This document shows, one piece after another, positions 11,421 to 22,233 of a stretch of DNA of 64,000 bases. The position numbers and the translations under genes were made by a program. Where the stretch lies: NCBI RefSeq assembly GCF_963169125.1, contig NC_084800.1, positions 150,532,397-150,596,396 on the forward strand, in the 5' to 3' direction. The notes under the pieces are model-generated. The model was given only the letters and a program-made list of their open reading frames with translations. It made no database searches and was not told where the DNA came from. This stretch comes from Humulus lupulus (Eukaryota > Streptophyta > Magnoliopsida > Rosales > Cannabaceae). Numbering within the stretch: the stretch's first letter is position 1; every line of letters starts with the position of its first letter.

Positions 11421-12314
11421 TGTTTACCGAGTTTTTCGGAAACGAATAACTAACAGAATAATAAAAAGGTAAGAACTGTAGAAATACTGAAATGTAACTA
11501 AACAAACAGTGTTTTTACGTGGTTCAGGCATTAACGAGCCCTAGTCCACGAGTCGATGTTATTATACTTGGAAAAGGTTACAATAAGATGGCTGGTGCAT
11601 AAGAACTTCACTCACTCCCAATGTTTCTCTCGGGTTCTCTTGAAGAAGATGAAGCTAGAGAGATTTTTGTAGAGTTTTTGCTATGTGATTTCTCGGTCCT
11701 CCCCTCTTCTTGTAAAATGAAGAGGCTTTTATAGCTAGGGTTTTGGATTAGGGTTTTCCTTCACGTACATAAGTCTTAATTACACCAGCCATAAATAGGG
11801 GATACAATTACTGTAGTCGCATGGCTACAAGACTCTATGTGGGTATATTTACGTGAAAGTATGGGGAACACACAAAGTCAGCCGTCTTTTCCAAGTTGTC
11901 AGCGGAACAGTAGGCGAAAAGGTACCTTTAGGCGTGCTGGGATGTGTGCGGCTTTGTCCTGACGGGCGTGTCAGGCGGGATCCTGTGTCAGACGGATATC
12001 ATTCCAAATATGCCTTCTCCCGGACTCGACAGTTCGGTTTTTTTCTGTGCGAGGCACGGAACTGTTTCCGCGGAGACCACTTGAAGGGCCTCTCCTGGAA
12101 GGGGCCTCCCCGAGGGGTATCCTTCGGGAGTCCGGGAGAGTCAACGAGTTTCCGTGTTGCGCTTGCTTGGAAGAGTAATCCGGATATCAAACAGGGGAGG
12201 CGAAGCCTTTCTGTCCATCCGCGAGCTCTGGTCACCTACCGTAAAAGACATCGATAATTCTGCTTCCCCGAAGTCATCAATCTAAACGCTATCCGGAAAT
12301 CTGGATAACAAACA
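11421..12314 (-). repeat. TAT-1 5' LTR, about 894 bp
   Basis: The plus-strand ends are TGTTTACC (11421) and CAAACA (12314), giving the terminal inverted repeat TGTTT/AAACA. The right end abuts TAT-2 pol codons (…LVDG), so the likely target duplication is ccatc (12315-12319); its partner is off window. An alternative outer end at 12250 is possible, but it leaves 64 bases that match no pol sequence. The LTR has a TATA box, and the primer site lies just inside. Confidence 0.7.
11726..11734 (-). promoter_or_regulatory. TATA box of the TAT-1 LTR
   Basis: The minus strand reads CTATAAAAG, within the LTR, followed by a GC-richer stretch where transcription would start. Position within the LTR and orientation fit the gag-pol promoter. 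Confidence 0.55.
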
Positions 12315-14460
12315 CCATCGACCAGTATATACCTAGCAGCCTGTCTCTGAAGGGTCCTGGCTTTGTTTCTATCTGCTGGTAGTATACCGCTCGTGAGATA
12401 CTCCAAGTACGGTGCCATCCATGTATCTGCTAATCAGACCTCCATATTGGTTTCATCTACTCCTATGCTTGGCTCGTGTAGCCGTTCAACTGGCACTATA
12501 TTTAAAGTGTCAGCATCTTTTGCACTCGCGAGTTTGGCTAAGGCATCTGCGTTTGAATTCTGATCTTGAGGTATTTGTTGGAGGGTATATTTTTCAAATT
12601 GCGCCAACAGATCTTTGGTTTTGTTCAGATAGGCCACCATTTTCAAACCTCGTGCTTGATACTCCCCAATGACCTGATTCACTACCAGCTGTGAATCACT
12701 GTAAATATCTAGCGCTTTTATGCTCATGTCTTTGGCTAACCTTAACCCAGCGAATAGGGCTTCAAACTCGGCTTTGTTGTTTGAAGCGGTGAAATCAAAC
12801 CTAATTGTACAGTGAAATAGATGCCCTTCCAGCGTTATCAATATCACTCCTGCTCCTGCGTGAGATTTGTTGGACGATCCGTCTATGAATAGCTTCCACG
12901 AAGGAGCTTCAGCTTGAGGCTCAGGCGCACTAGGCTTTTCACCCTGCTCGCTGTCTGGGAGTTCAGTGAATTCAACAATGAAATCAGCCAAGTCTTGTCC
13001 TTTTATTGCTGCTCGCGGTGAGTATGTGATATCGAACTGCCCGAGTTTGACTGCCCATTTCAACAAACGACCAGTAGCCTCTGGCTTTTGCAAAACTTGC
13101 TGAAGGGGCTGATCAGTCAAGACTGTGATTGGATGGGCTTGGAAGTAAGGACGTAACTTCCCTGAGGCCAAAATTAGGCAATAGGCTAATCTTTCAATGG
13201 GAGGATATCTCAATTTGGCTCCGATTAACCTCTTGCTCACATAATACACCGCCTTTTGTACGCCTTCTTCTTCTCTCACTAACACCGCACTAGCAGCATA
13301 TTCGGTGATCGCAAGGTATATGAACAAAGTTTCTCCATCTACAGGCTTCGATAAGACGGGAGGCTGCGACATGTGGGCTTTTAAGGCTTGGAAAGCCTGT
13401 TCGCAGTCTTCAGTCCACTCGAACTTCTTGTTGCCCCTAAGTAGATTAAAGAAAGGGATGCACTTATCTGTTGATTTTGAAATAAATCTACTGAGCGCGA
13501 CAAATCTTCCAGTCAAACTTAGCACATCTTTGATCTTTACTGGCGATTTCATATCGATCAAGGCCTTGATCTTTTCGGGATTAGCCTCGATTCCTCTCGA
13601 ATTAATGATGAACCCCAAGAACTTCCCTGATCCTACTCCGAAGGAACACTTGAGAGGATTTAGCTTCATTTGATATTTATTCAGAACATTGAAACACTCT
13701 TGTAAATCCTTCACATGTCCTTCTGCCTTTTTTTGACTTTACCAGCATGTCATCAACGTACACCTCCATGTTTACCCCAATCAACTCCTTAAACATGTGG
13801 TTAACTAGTCGCTGGTAAGTCGCACCAGCGTTTTTCAATCCGAAGGGCATTACTTTGTAACAGTATAGCCCTGTATCGGTTCGAAAGCTAGTGTGATCAT
13901 CGTCAGGGGGATGCATACTAATCTGATTGTATCCTGAGTATGCATCCATGAAAGAAAGGATCTCATGGCCCCCTGCAGTTGCATCAACCAGCTGGTCGAT
14001 CCTTGGGAATGGGAAGCAATATTTAGGGCAGGCTTTATTAAGGTCTGTGAAATCCACACATGTTCGTCATTTTCCATTCAGCTTGGGAACCAGTACTGGA
14101 TTAGAGACCCACGATGGATAAAACGCCACCCTGATGAACTCATTCTCCTTTAGTTTTTCAACTTCTTCTTTCAAGGCTTTTGATCTGTCTTTATCGAGCA
14201 GCCTTCTTTTCTATTGCATGGGTGGAAAATTTTTGTCGATGTTCAGGACATGGCTGATGACTGCAGGATCTATCCCAGCCATGTCTTTATGTGACCAGGC
14301 AAAAACTTCCTGGTTCTTCCTCAAAAATTCCACCAGTGTGCATTTTGTTGTTGCTTCTAAATTTTTGTCGACCTTTACAACTCTGGTCGGAAACTCTTCG
14401 TCAAGCTGGACCTCCTCAAGGTCCTACATCTTCTTCAAAATCCCCAAAGCGATGATCTAA
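12315..14460 (-). pseudogene. TAT-2 pol: RT and RNase H, truncated
   Basis: RT blocks read [44 protein letters not shown] and the catalytic YVDDML (near 13745). An extra base in a seven-T run at about 13727-13733 shifts the frame after VKSKK. The frame then stays open to 12434 through LGFI, the thumb, and RNase H (WKLFIDGSSNKSHAGAG, NNKAEFEAL, DIYSDSQLV). A TGA ends it at 12434; the same frame resumes with MAPYLEYLTSGILP until TAT-1 interrupts at 12315. The expected zinc-binding and integrase domains are therefore off window. Confidence 0.8.
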
Positions 14461-17342
14461 GTCTCTATCCTCACTTTGGGCAACACCCTATTTGATGACT
14501 TCATCACCTGATTTGGCTTGTACATCAATGGCCATCTGCAACAATTCTGGGGGAGCACTCCTCGACATACCCTTCTTGGCCTTAGTGATTGAGGCATTGT
14601 AGCACTCCTTTGCTTCCCTCTGGTTTCCCAATACGCGTCCCACCCCTGCGTCGGTTGGGAATTTCATGGCTAGGTGCCATATAGAGGTGACAGCCCGAAG
14701 TTCAACCAGTATGGGCCTTCCAATTACAGCATTGTAGGCCAAAGGACAATCAACTACTATGAAAGTGGGGAGTAATGTCCTGGTAGCGAGCGCTGTACCT
14801 GCTGTTACTGAAAGCCTGATTGACCCTGTTGGAGCGAGTCCCTCACCAGAGAAACCATAAATTGTTTAGTTGCTGGGCTCCAAGTCCTTGACGGAGAACT
14901 TCATTCGTTCTAGCGAAGATTTATACAGGATGTTAACTAAACTTCCTGTATCAACTAGTACTCTTTTCACCATCATGTTGGCAATTTGTACATCCACGAC
15001 CAGCGGAACGGAATGTGGGAACCGGACATGCTGGGCATCGCAATCAGAGAAGGTTATTTCACCGTCCTCTGTCCGAGCCTTCTTTGATGCCCGATCCTCC
15101 ACAGTCATCATCTCGATGTCTTGGTCGTGGCGTAGGGTCCGAGCATATCGTTCCCTTGCCTTTCCGCTATTTCCCGCAAGGTGCGGGCCTTCGCAGATGG
15201 TGAGTAAGGTGCCAGCCACGAGGTCAGGCTGTAAAGGTGGCGAGCGTTGGCGTGTAGGTGCCTGCTCGTTGCCACCTAGAGCCTCTCGTTGGGAAACCTC
15301 CGCAGCCCGCACGTATCTTCTCAAGTATCCTTGTCTAATAAGGAACTCGATTTCATCCTTCAGCTGGTTACACTCGTTCGTATTATGTCCGTAGTTGTTG
15401 TGAAAACGACAGAACTTGGTGGTGTCCCTTTTCGAAATATCCTTTCGAATGGCAGCAGGTCTTTTGTATGGCACACTAGAACTTGTGGCCTGATACACCT
15501 CTGCTCGAGACTCGACAAGGGCAGTGTAGTTGGTGAATCTCAGCTCATAACGATTGCCCTTAGTGCTCTTACTTTCGGAGGTAGAGGGTTCATTATGGGG
15601 CCTTTTCCCCCCATTCTTACCGTTGCCATTCCCATTGCCTTTGCCGTTGCCGTTGGGCTTTGACCCATTGGCGGCTTTGGCGGGGTCTTCAGTCCCCTTA
15701 TCCTTATTTGGGGTCTTTTCCTCGCTGGCAATTGCATCCTCGAGCTTGATGTATCAATCAGCTCGATCAAAAAATTCTTGGGTAGTTTTAACCCCATGCT
15801 TCCTGAGGCTACTCCAAAGAGGCGTACGACGCCTAACTCCTACAGTTAGGGCCATCATTTTGCCTTCGTCTCCCACTGTTTTGGCCCCAACCGCGGCTCT
15901 CATAAAACGTTGGACGTAGTCTTTCAGTGGTTCTCCTTCTTGCTGGTGTATCTTGACCAGCTGGTTTGCCACAGTTGGGTGCACACGACCCGCATAGAAT
16001 TGTCCGTAAAACTCCTTTAAGAACATCTCCCAAGATACAATACTTGCAGGAGGGAACTTAAAGAACCACTCCTGTGCAGCATCAGAAAGGGTTGCAGGGA
16101 AGATCCTGCACCGAGCATCTTCGGACACCTTCTGAATGTCCATTTGTATCTCAAATTTGTTGACATGAGATACCGGGTCACCATACCCGTCATAGTTCGG
16201 AAGTGTGGGCATTTTAAACTTACTGGGAGCCTCTGCCACAGCAATCCTTTGGACGAAAGGAGTGCCCCTTCTCCTGTCGTACTTGATGTGAGACGTTCTT
16301 CCCCGACCAGCTGTTGCACTGCTTGGTTCAGGGCATCTATTTGGGCTTGAACGACTTTAGGAATTGTCGGGGACTCTGGTGCCGGGGGAATGTACTCGTC
16401 ATGCCATTCTCGGCGGTCATTGAGTACATCCCTTAGATCGTCGTCTCTTCGCCGTTGCTCGCTGGCTCTGAGCCGGCTAAAGACGTTGTTTTGTCTGGGC
16501 TGCCCCCCAGCATTACGTCTTGCTTGTTGGTCTTCTTTAGGTGGTGGGCTTCTGCCTCCACCTCTTTCCTTATTCCTTCGACCAGCATTCCCTTTGCCTG
16601 AGTCGGCCTCATTGTAGCCATGGCCATCTCTGAACCTCGATTGGCTGTGGTGGGATCGACTATCTCCTCGGTTGCCTCCTTGGGCTGGAACTTCCCGAGC
16701 GTTAGGGGGAGGCCTGCGCTGGTCGGTAGGTCCCCATGCATTATCATGTTGTGGGGGACCCCTGACCGCAGAGCCTGTCTTCGAGTTCCTTCTGTTTCCA
16801 GAAGGACGTTGCCCCCTGCTCGGTGGGTGCGACTCTTCACCCCTCGGGCGTCTAGGGCTGCAGGGCTGCTGCCCGGCCCTATTCTGCCTTGGATGTGGGG
16901 GATTACCTCAACCATCTTGGGATGGAGGCTGCATCTCAGGGTCCCTAGGTGGGACATCATCCTGAGGCATTGGTGGGTGCTTCGGCCTTTGAGGGCTTGT
17001 TGGCTGGATTGGAGGGCTAGGATTGGGACCCCTTTGAGGTGGCCCATTTGAGGGTTGATCTGGCTGCGAGGCAGGTGCAGCATGATTTCTAGCCAATTAG
17101 AGGGTGGCTTCGAGGGCTGCCATGGCCTCCCTCTGACGACGGTCCATCTCTGCCTGTCTTTCACTCAGTTCTTGGCGCTGACGCTCTATTTCTTATTGCT
17201 GTCGCGCCATGGTCTCCGCAGCACTTTCTTGACTGGCCCTCAGATTAGTCAATTCATCTTGCAATACTCCCAGAGTATTTCTCAGCATTTCGGAGTCCAG
17301 TTTCTCCTCATCAAACTCCAAGTGTGGCTTATTCTTTGCCAT
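14461..17342 (-). pseudogene. TAT-2 Gag and protease, broken
   Basis: The Gag frame begins at an ATG at 17342-17340 and has an early in-frame TAA after MARQQ. A Pro/Arg/Gln-rich linker follows. The capsid-like domain is at 15754-16239 (FKMPTLPNYDGYGDPVSHVN, EWFFKFPPASIVSWEMF) and ends in a TGA at 15754. The knuckle CRFHNNYGHNTNEC lies near 15360-15410. The protease has VLVDTGSLVNIL with a normal DTG triplet, and stops at 14866; a further piece at 14488-14742 carries the flap end (AVIGRP) and the linker to RT. At least three stops make it non-functional. Confidence 0.78.
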
Positions 17343-17432
17343 GTTCGGAGGAGGAGGTTGAGATGGTGCAGCGTCAGCAGCCTGCCCAGTCTTCCTGGTT
17401 GTCTTTGCCTGTACTTCAACTGCTTCGTCTCA

Positions 17433-17452
17433 AGCTCTCAATGAAAGCACCA
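17433..17452 (-). other. TAT-2 primer-binding site
   Basis: The minus strand reads TGGTGCTTTCATTGAGAGCT, three bases inside the LTR end. It is identical over 20 bases to the inner primer site of TAT-1, supporting a shared tRNA primer (tRNA-Thr-like, inferred). Confidence 0.7.
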
Positions 17453-17455
17453 GAA

Positions 17456-18052
17456 TGTTGACCCTCGTTTTGGTCAACTGACACGGAGTCAAATGCTTGA
17501 TGCGACAGGAAGTATTGAAATAGATCTAATGGAAAGAACAGTAAATGACACAGCAATTTATAGTGGTTCGGCCCCACGAATTGGTAATGACCTACGTCCA
17601 CTTAAGCAATTATTGATATTAATTCTCAAAGGAGTGATCAAAGAACTAGGGTTCTTCGAGTTTCACAAGCCTTAGAGGGATAAACAATACAATCGAAAGA
17701 TAATAGCTATAATTATCTTGTAAAGCATAAACTCAGAATTAGCAAAAAGTCCCTTCCTTGAGCTATTTCTTCTCTATTTATAGGCTCAAGGAGGATTACA
17801 CAAATTTGTTATAGATATTCTTTCCTAATTAATCGGATACTCAGGAATTATGGGAGATAATCTCGGATATATTACAATTACACAAGATCTTCTCAAAATA
17901 TGCGGAGTATACGACCAAGCTGGTCGTATATAAAATCCAAATGTTATGTCAAGGGAATCTTCGTGGTCGATAGTCGAACATATCCTCTACCAGGTGTTAG
18001 GCACGTGTTAAAAATGTTTGCCACGTCATCCACGCCTACTTTTTGGATAACA
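17456..18052 (-). repeat. TAT-2 5' LTR, 597 bp
   Basis: The plus-strand ends are TGTTGACC and GGATAACA, a short terminal inverted repeat (TGTT..CC). The primer site lies just inside at 17433-17452. A TATA box (TATAAATAG on the minus strand) lies at 17774-17782. The flanking gtaat (18053-18057) would be the target duplication, with its partner off window. Confidence 0.65.
17774..17782 (-). promoter_or_regulatory. TATA box of the TAT-2 LTR
   Basis: TATAAATAG on the minus strand, about 270 bases inside the upstream LTR end, oriented towards gag. Confidence 0.5.
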
Positions 18053-18714
18053 GTAATGATTATATCAATGGACACTTTATTGTTATAAAGTGCTTAGTAA
18101 ATGAAATGTCTATAATTACAATAGTGTAGTCTCATATTTATAGTGGAGTAATCATGAGATTAATAAATTAGGATTATTTAATTAAAGAGTTTAATTAAAA
18201 TTACAAATTTATTGGAGCTTGGAATTATAGGTCCATAGGTCCCCATATCGGCTCTATCAACACTATTTAAGGCAAGAGTTGATATAAAGGGTAAAATGGT
18301 AAAAAGACATATTTAAAAAGAAATTTGTTCTTCGGGATAAATATGCAATTATGTGATAATAGTGATTAATTAATTAATTAAAAATTAGTTGTAATTATCA
18401 AAATTATATAAATAATTAATTTATTATAATTTTCGAAATTAGTATTTAATTAAAATTAGTTTTAATGAATTAGTATAATTAATTAAATATTTTTATTTGA
18501 GTGGGAGATAATAATATGATAAGTTCAAATTGGATTTAAATTTAAAAGATTGATATTTATTCAAATAATTAATTACATGTGATAATTAGTTAAAAAGATA
18601 ATAAATTCAAATTTGAATTAATTATCAAGTAGTTGGACTTTATCTTATAAGGTAGTTTGAATAAATAATTAAATAATTGTGGAAAAATCAAATATCCCTA
18701 ATTTATAGGGTGTT

Positions 18715-18752
18715 GCACGACACACACAGTCCTTGGACTGTGTGTAGCGTGC
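18715..18752. repeat. 38-bp hairpin next to a TATA box
   Basis: An 11-bp perfect stem (acacacagtcc at 18722-18732 with ggactgtgtgt at 18735-18745, loop TT) is extended by a 5-bp outer stem (gcacg/cgtgc) after a two-base mismatch. It ends three bases before TATATAAAA. Confidence 0.85.
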
Positions 18753-18755
18753 AGC

Positions 18756-18764
18756 TATATAAAA
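18756..18764 (+). promoter_or_regulatory. TATA box, plus strand
   Basis: TATATAAAA in an AT-rich context directly after a GC-richer hairpin. It may be the promoter of a decayed LTR; the local AT bias lowers confidence. Confidence 0.35.
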
Positions 18765-19042
18765 ATCAGGGATATATTTTTCACTTTTATTTATTTAATT
18801 AATTAATGAAAAATTCAAAAGTTAGTTTTTGATAATTTCATTAATAAGATAATTAATTAATTAAAAGATAGATTGTAAATTGGTTACATATCTATTTTTT
18901 AACTTTAAATGTTTTCCATATAAGTTAGACTTATCAAAAAATAAATAAGATACTCAATTTATTCGTTCTAAAAAAAGGAATGATACTTTCCATCTCTCAC
19001 TGAAAAAGATACCAAACCAATCTCAGGCCTATTCTCTTGATA

Positions 19043-19700
19043 TCATGTGTTGAGTACATCAAGTTGAATCAGAAATAATCCATCCTTTATTTTTAAAGTG
19101 CCCACACACTTCTTGAGGTGTAGAGAACGTTGTGGAAGATCTTGGTGATACAAACCACACCAACGATTGTGGTGAAACCCGACACCAAATATGGCAGCCA
19201 CCAAGAACACACGAAATTGGAATGAAGAACCGCGACCCAATGCTTAGCCAAGCACGAACCTTGGTATGAGGAAGACGCCACAAACGGGGATTGGAATCCG
19301 TTTGATAAGTCAGGTTGAACGCCACAAGGAACCCCTTGATAAGTTCTAATAGTTTCTTCAAGAACTCAAGAAGAAAAACTCACAAATTTCATTTCATCAT
19401 AATCTGCCTTTCCCAAACGTTTACAAGGCCTAATATAGCCGAAAATTACATCAAAGACAAGCCCCTTTGTCTTCCTAATGAAAAACCGAAAATTACAGCA
19501 AGACAAGCCCCTTTGTCTTCCTAATGAAAATCGAAAATTACATCAAAGACAAGCCCTTTGTCTTCCTAATGAAAACCGAAAATTACAAAAAAAAAGACTA
19601 TTGGACTCACACAAGTCAAGTGTTTGACTTTTCACAAAATAAACAAAGACTAAATAAAAAACGTGATTAAAATAAAAAATACAAGATGACAAAATGTAAT
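19043..19700 (-). repeat. Probable 3' LTR of the CRM-like element, containing 47-bp tandem repeats
   Basis: It lies directly after the end of the minus-strand integrase, where a 3' LTR is expected; in CRM elements the coding end runs into the LTR. The low-coordinate edge reads, on the minus strand, …CTCAACACA followed by TGATATCAAGAGAAT, which resembles a decayed Met-tRNA primer site. That would normally follow a 5' LTR, so the arrangement is unclear. Units of about 47 bp (gacaagcccctttgtcttcc, near 19438, 19486 and 19532) are repeated three times with a fourth start at about 19576. Confidence 0.4.
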
Positions 19701-19708
19701 AAGACTCA

Positions 19709-20722
19709 TCAAGCTCCTAAAACTAAGTCTACTTTGATGAGTAGGACAAGTCTTTGTTCTCCTTCAGTGTTGACCACGGTCTCCTCTTGTTTTAGGACTC
19801 TGTGGACTAGGCTGTTAAGTTCTTCTTTGAATCTCTTGGCTCGTGCCCTCGTCACCGGACCAACTGGAACTTGACTTGGATCTTTAGTCTTGGTGTCCTC
19901 ATCATTCCCCCCCCCCCCCCCCTCTTGAGAAGGATTTGACCTCAAATCGTCACCTGCATCAAAAGAACTCAAATCAGAAACATTAAAAGTAGCACTAACA
20001 GTATACTCACCAGGTAAATCGAGTCGGTAGGCATTGTCATTGATCCTTTCAGGTACTTGAAATGGACCATCTCCTCGAGGTAGCAATTTGGAACGTCTTT
20101 GTGCTGGGAATCCCTCTTTCCTCATGTGTAACCATACCCAATCACCGGGCTCAAAAACCTGCTTATGACGACCCTTGTTAGCTTGCTTAATGTATTGTTC
20201 AGTCCTTCTCTCTATGTTGAGTCGTGCCCTCTCATGGATTTGCTTCACAAATTCTGCCTTCTTCTTTCCATCTAAATTCAAATGCTCAGAAACAGGTAAA
20301 GGTGATAAATCCAATGGAGTTAGAGGATTAAAACCATAAACAATTTCAAATGGTGAAAATTTAGTAGCAGAATGCATGGAACGATTATCATGTGGTAAAC
20401 AATCTTCCCAAGTCTTAATATTTTTACTTATGATAGCCCTCAACAAGGTGGATAGAGTCCTATTAACTACTTCTGTTTGACCATCGGTTTGAGGATGACA
20501 AGTAGTAGAAAACAATAGTTTTGTCCCAAGTTTACCCCACAATGTTTTCCAAAAGTAGCTTAAGAATTTAGCATCCCTATCTAATACAATTGTCCTAGGC
20601 ATACCATGTAATCTCACAATCTCCCTAAAGAACAAATCTGCAACGTTAGAAGCATCATCAGTTTTATGACAAGGGATAAAATGAGCCATCTTAGAAAATT
20701 GGTCTACCACCACAAAGATTGA
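19709..20722 (-). pseudogene. CRM-like chromovirus integrase, N-terminally truncated and inverted
   Basis: The core begins at [16 protein letters not shown] and has the second Asp in [10 protein letters not shown] and the Glu in [11 protein letters not shown], so DDE residues are present. The zinc-binding domain is missing. The C-terminal module reads [17 protein letters not shown] and [18 protein letters not shown]. The tail [17 protein letters not shown] is typical of CRM-type chromoviruses in place of a classical chromodomain (family knowledge). A 16-C run (19907-19922) encodes a Gly run and may have slipped. It faces away from the gag-RT half on the other strand. Confidence 0.75.
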
Positions 20723-20796
20723 ATCCCTGAAACATTTGAAAGGACAACACAAGCTCAACAAGAGACATGCACGATGGGTTGAGTACATTGAGACCT
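20716..20796 (+). pseudogene. Stranded RNase H C-terminal fragment at an inversion junction
   Basis: The plus strand encodes [19 protein letters not shown] and VEYIETF. This is the stretch missing from the end of the plus-strand RT-RNase H at 24300. It is flush against the start of the minus-strand integrase at the self-complementary-like bases gattgaatc, which both frames share. Confidence 0.75.
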
Positions 20797-21165
20797 TTCT
20801 TAAATTTTTTTGTTCTATTCTTGTTCCCTATGGTCTAGAGGCCTTTTTGCCAAAACCCCACATAAGTGTTCCAAAAATCATCAGTTTTCGCGAATTTTTT
20901 CATCGGTGTTCGTTTGGTTTGTTTGGTAGGATTTGCTGCTTGAACCTCCATATTACCGTTTGATTAGTTTTTAAAGGGCTTAAAGAAGAATAAGAGTGGA
21001 AAAAGGCAGAGGTGTGAGCTTATTTGAGGGTAAAAGCCATCAAAGGTTAGTGAAATACGAGTGGACTTGAGTGACAATTTTTGAGTGAAAACACGTGAGG
21101 GAGTGTGGTGAGGTCTTTTTCTATAACTGTTCTAACCTTATTTTTTTTTTTGCAGATTTTCAATC
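20797..21165 (+). other. Leader upstream of CRM-like gag
   Basis: No gene. It ends in a long T-run and TTTTTGCAG, then ATTTTCAATC before the gag ATG at 21166, which looks like a splice acceptor. No Met-tRNA primer site was found here, so LTR and primer site are missing or altered. Confidence 0.45.
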
Positions 21166-22230
21166 ATGTCACAAAATAAAAAAACAAATGCAGGCAATGA
21201 CACTCCACCACCTACAGTTCCAAATCTACAAATTGAACCTTTAATGGGGGAGATGAGGAGGATGTTGAGGGAGGAGTGTGAACAAATACATGAGAGGTTG
21301 GATAGGGTAGAAGAGGGAACACAACGAAGGCCACGGAGGAATAGGGTGTACCAAAGGGAGGATGAGAATGAAGGGGATTTGGAAGGGGTAGTTTCTGATG
21401 AAGAGTTTGATAGGATGTCGGCGGGTAACCATAGGAGGTATGGTCGGGATAGAGAAGCTAGGAACCAGGTAGATAATTATTTAGGAAATATCAAGATGAG
21501 AATTCCAGCATTTCAGGGGAAGAGTGATCCTGAAGCATACCTTGAGTGGGAGAAGAAGATGGAGTTGGTTTTCGATTGTCACAACTACTCTGACATGAAG
21601 AAGGTAAAACTAGCAGCCATTGAATTTACTGATTATGCTATTGTTTGGTGGGATCAGTTGTGCATCAACAGGAGGCGAAATTGAGATCGTGCCATTGACA
21701 CTTGGGAGGCTATGAAGAGGGTGATGAGGTGACGGTTTGTACCATCTCATTATTATCGAGATCTATACCTTAAGTTGCAAGGTCTTCGTCAAGGTTACAA
21801 GAGTGTTGATGAGTATTACAAGGAGATGGAGATGGCTATGATTAGAGCCAATGTGGAAGAGGATCGGGAGGCAACAATGGCAAGATTTTTGAATGGGTTG
21901 AACCGAGAGATTGCTAATCCAATTGAGCTACACCATTATGTGGAATTGGAAGATTTGGTGCATATGGCAATCAAAGTTGAGAGGCTGCTCAAGAAGGGTA
22001 GTACAAGTTCAAAGCCAAGACCGAGCCCACACAATCCAAGTACAACACCTTGGAGGTCGAACTATCCAAAGAAAGAAGACCAACCTACTTCATCCTTTAC
22101 ACCAAAACCAGCCACAACAACCGCGACCCCTCAAGGTAAAACAGCCCCTACTTCATCCCGTTCTAGTGAGATAACGTGTTTCAAATGTCAGGGGCGAGAA
22201 CACATAGCTAGCCAATGTCCAAACAAGTGA
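21166..22230 (+). pseudogene. CRM-like Gag with two stops
   Basis: It starts MSQNKKTNAGNDTPPP. The capsid-like domain includes IPAFQGKSDPEAYLEWEKKM and VWWDQL. In-frame TGA codons fall at 21682 and 21730; the same frame then continues through LQGLRQGYKSVDEYYKEMEM to the knuckle CFKCQGREHIASQC (CX2CX4HX4C) and ends with TGA at 22228-22230. Without the stops it would be about 350 residues, a normal chromovirus Gag length. Confidence 0.8.
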
Positions 22231-22233
22231 GTT

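Larger units (their letters stand above)
1..12314 (-). mobile_element. TAT-1: nearly intact Tat-type Ty3/gypsy retrotransposon, 3' end off window
   Basis: Reading on the minus strand the order is 5' LTR (11421-12314), primer site, gag, protease-RT-RNase H, integrase, a repeat-bearing spacer and an opposite-strand extra gene; the 3' LTR must lie left of base 1. The gag-PR-RT-RH-INT order defines Ty3/gypsy. The Tat assignment rests on three things: the CxxHxxxGHxTxxC knuckle in gag, the IDNGSS protease motif, and the antisense extra gene between pol and the 3' LTR, a feature known from Tat-lineage elements. Long open frames with only two frame breaks make it the youngest-looking element in the window. 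It sits inside the pol gene of TAT-2. Confidence 0.85.
12315..18052 (-). mobile_element. TAT-2: older Tat-type element split by TAT-1
   Basis: Minus-strand order: LTR 17456-18052, primer site, gag, protease, RT, RNase H, then an abrupt break at TAT-1. Integrase and the 3' LTR should continue left of the window. Several stops and frameshifts show it is dead and older than TAT-1. The primer site and gag knuckle type match TAT-1, but the LTR sequences are not alike, so these are related but distinct families. Confidence 0.8.
18053..19042. other. AT-rich non-coding DNA, possible old LTR
   Basis: No open frame of note. The sequence is dominated by ATTAATTAATTA-like runs. A TATA box (18756-18764) and a strong hairpin just before it suggest a retroelement promoter region in plus orientation, perhaps a copia LTR, but I could not place LTR ends. 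TAT-2 inserted at its left edge. Confidence 0.4.

Noticed and set aside
12236..12314. TAT-1 LTR ending at 12250 with TAT-2 pol continuing to it
   Set aside because: The 64 bases after 12250 do not resemble the expected pol sequence, while an end at 12314 gives a better inverted repeat and a clean pol boundary.
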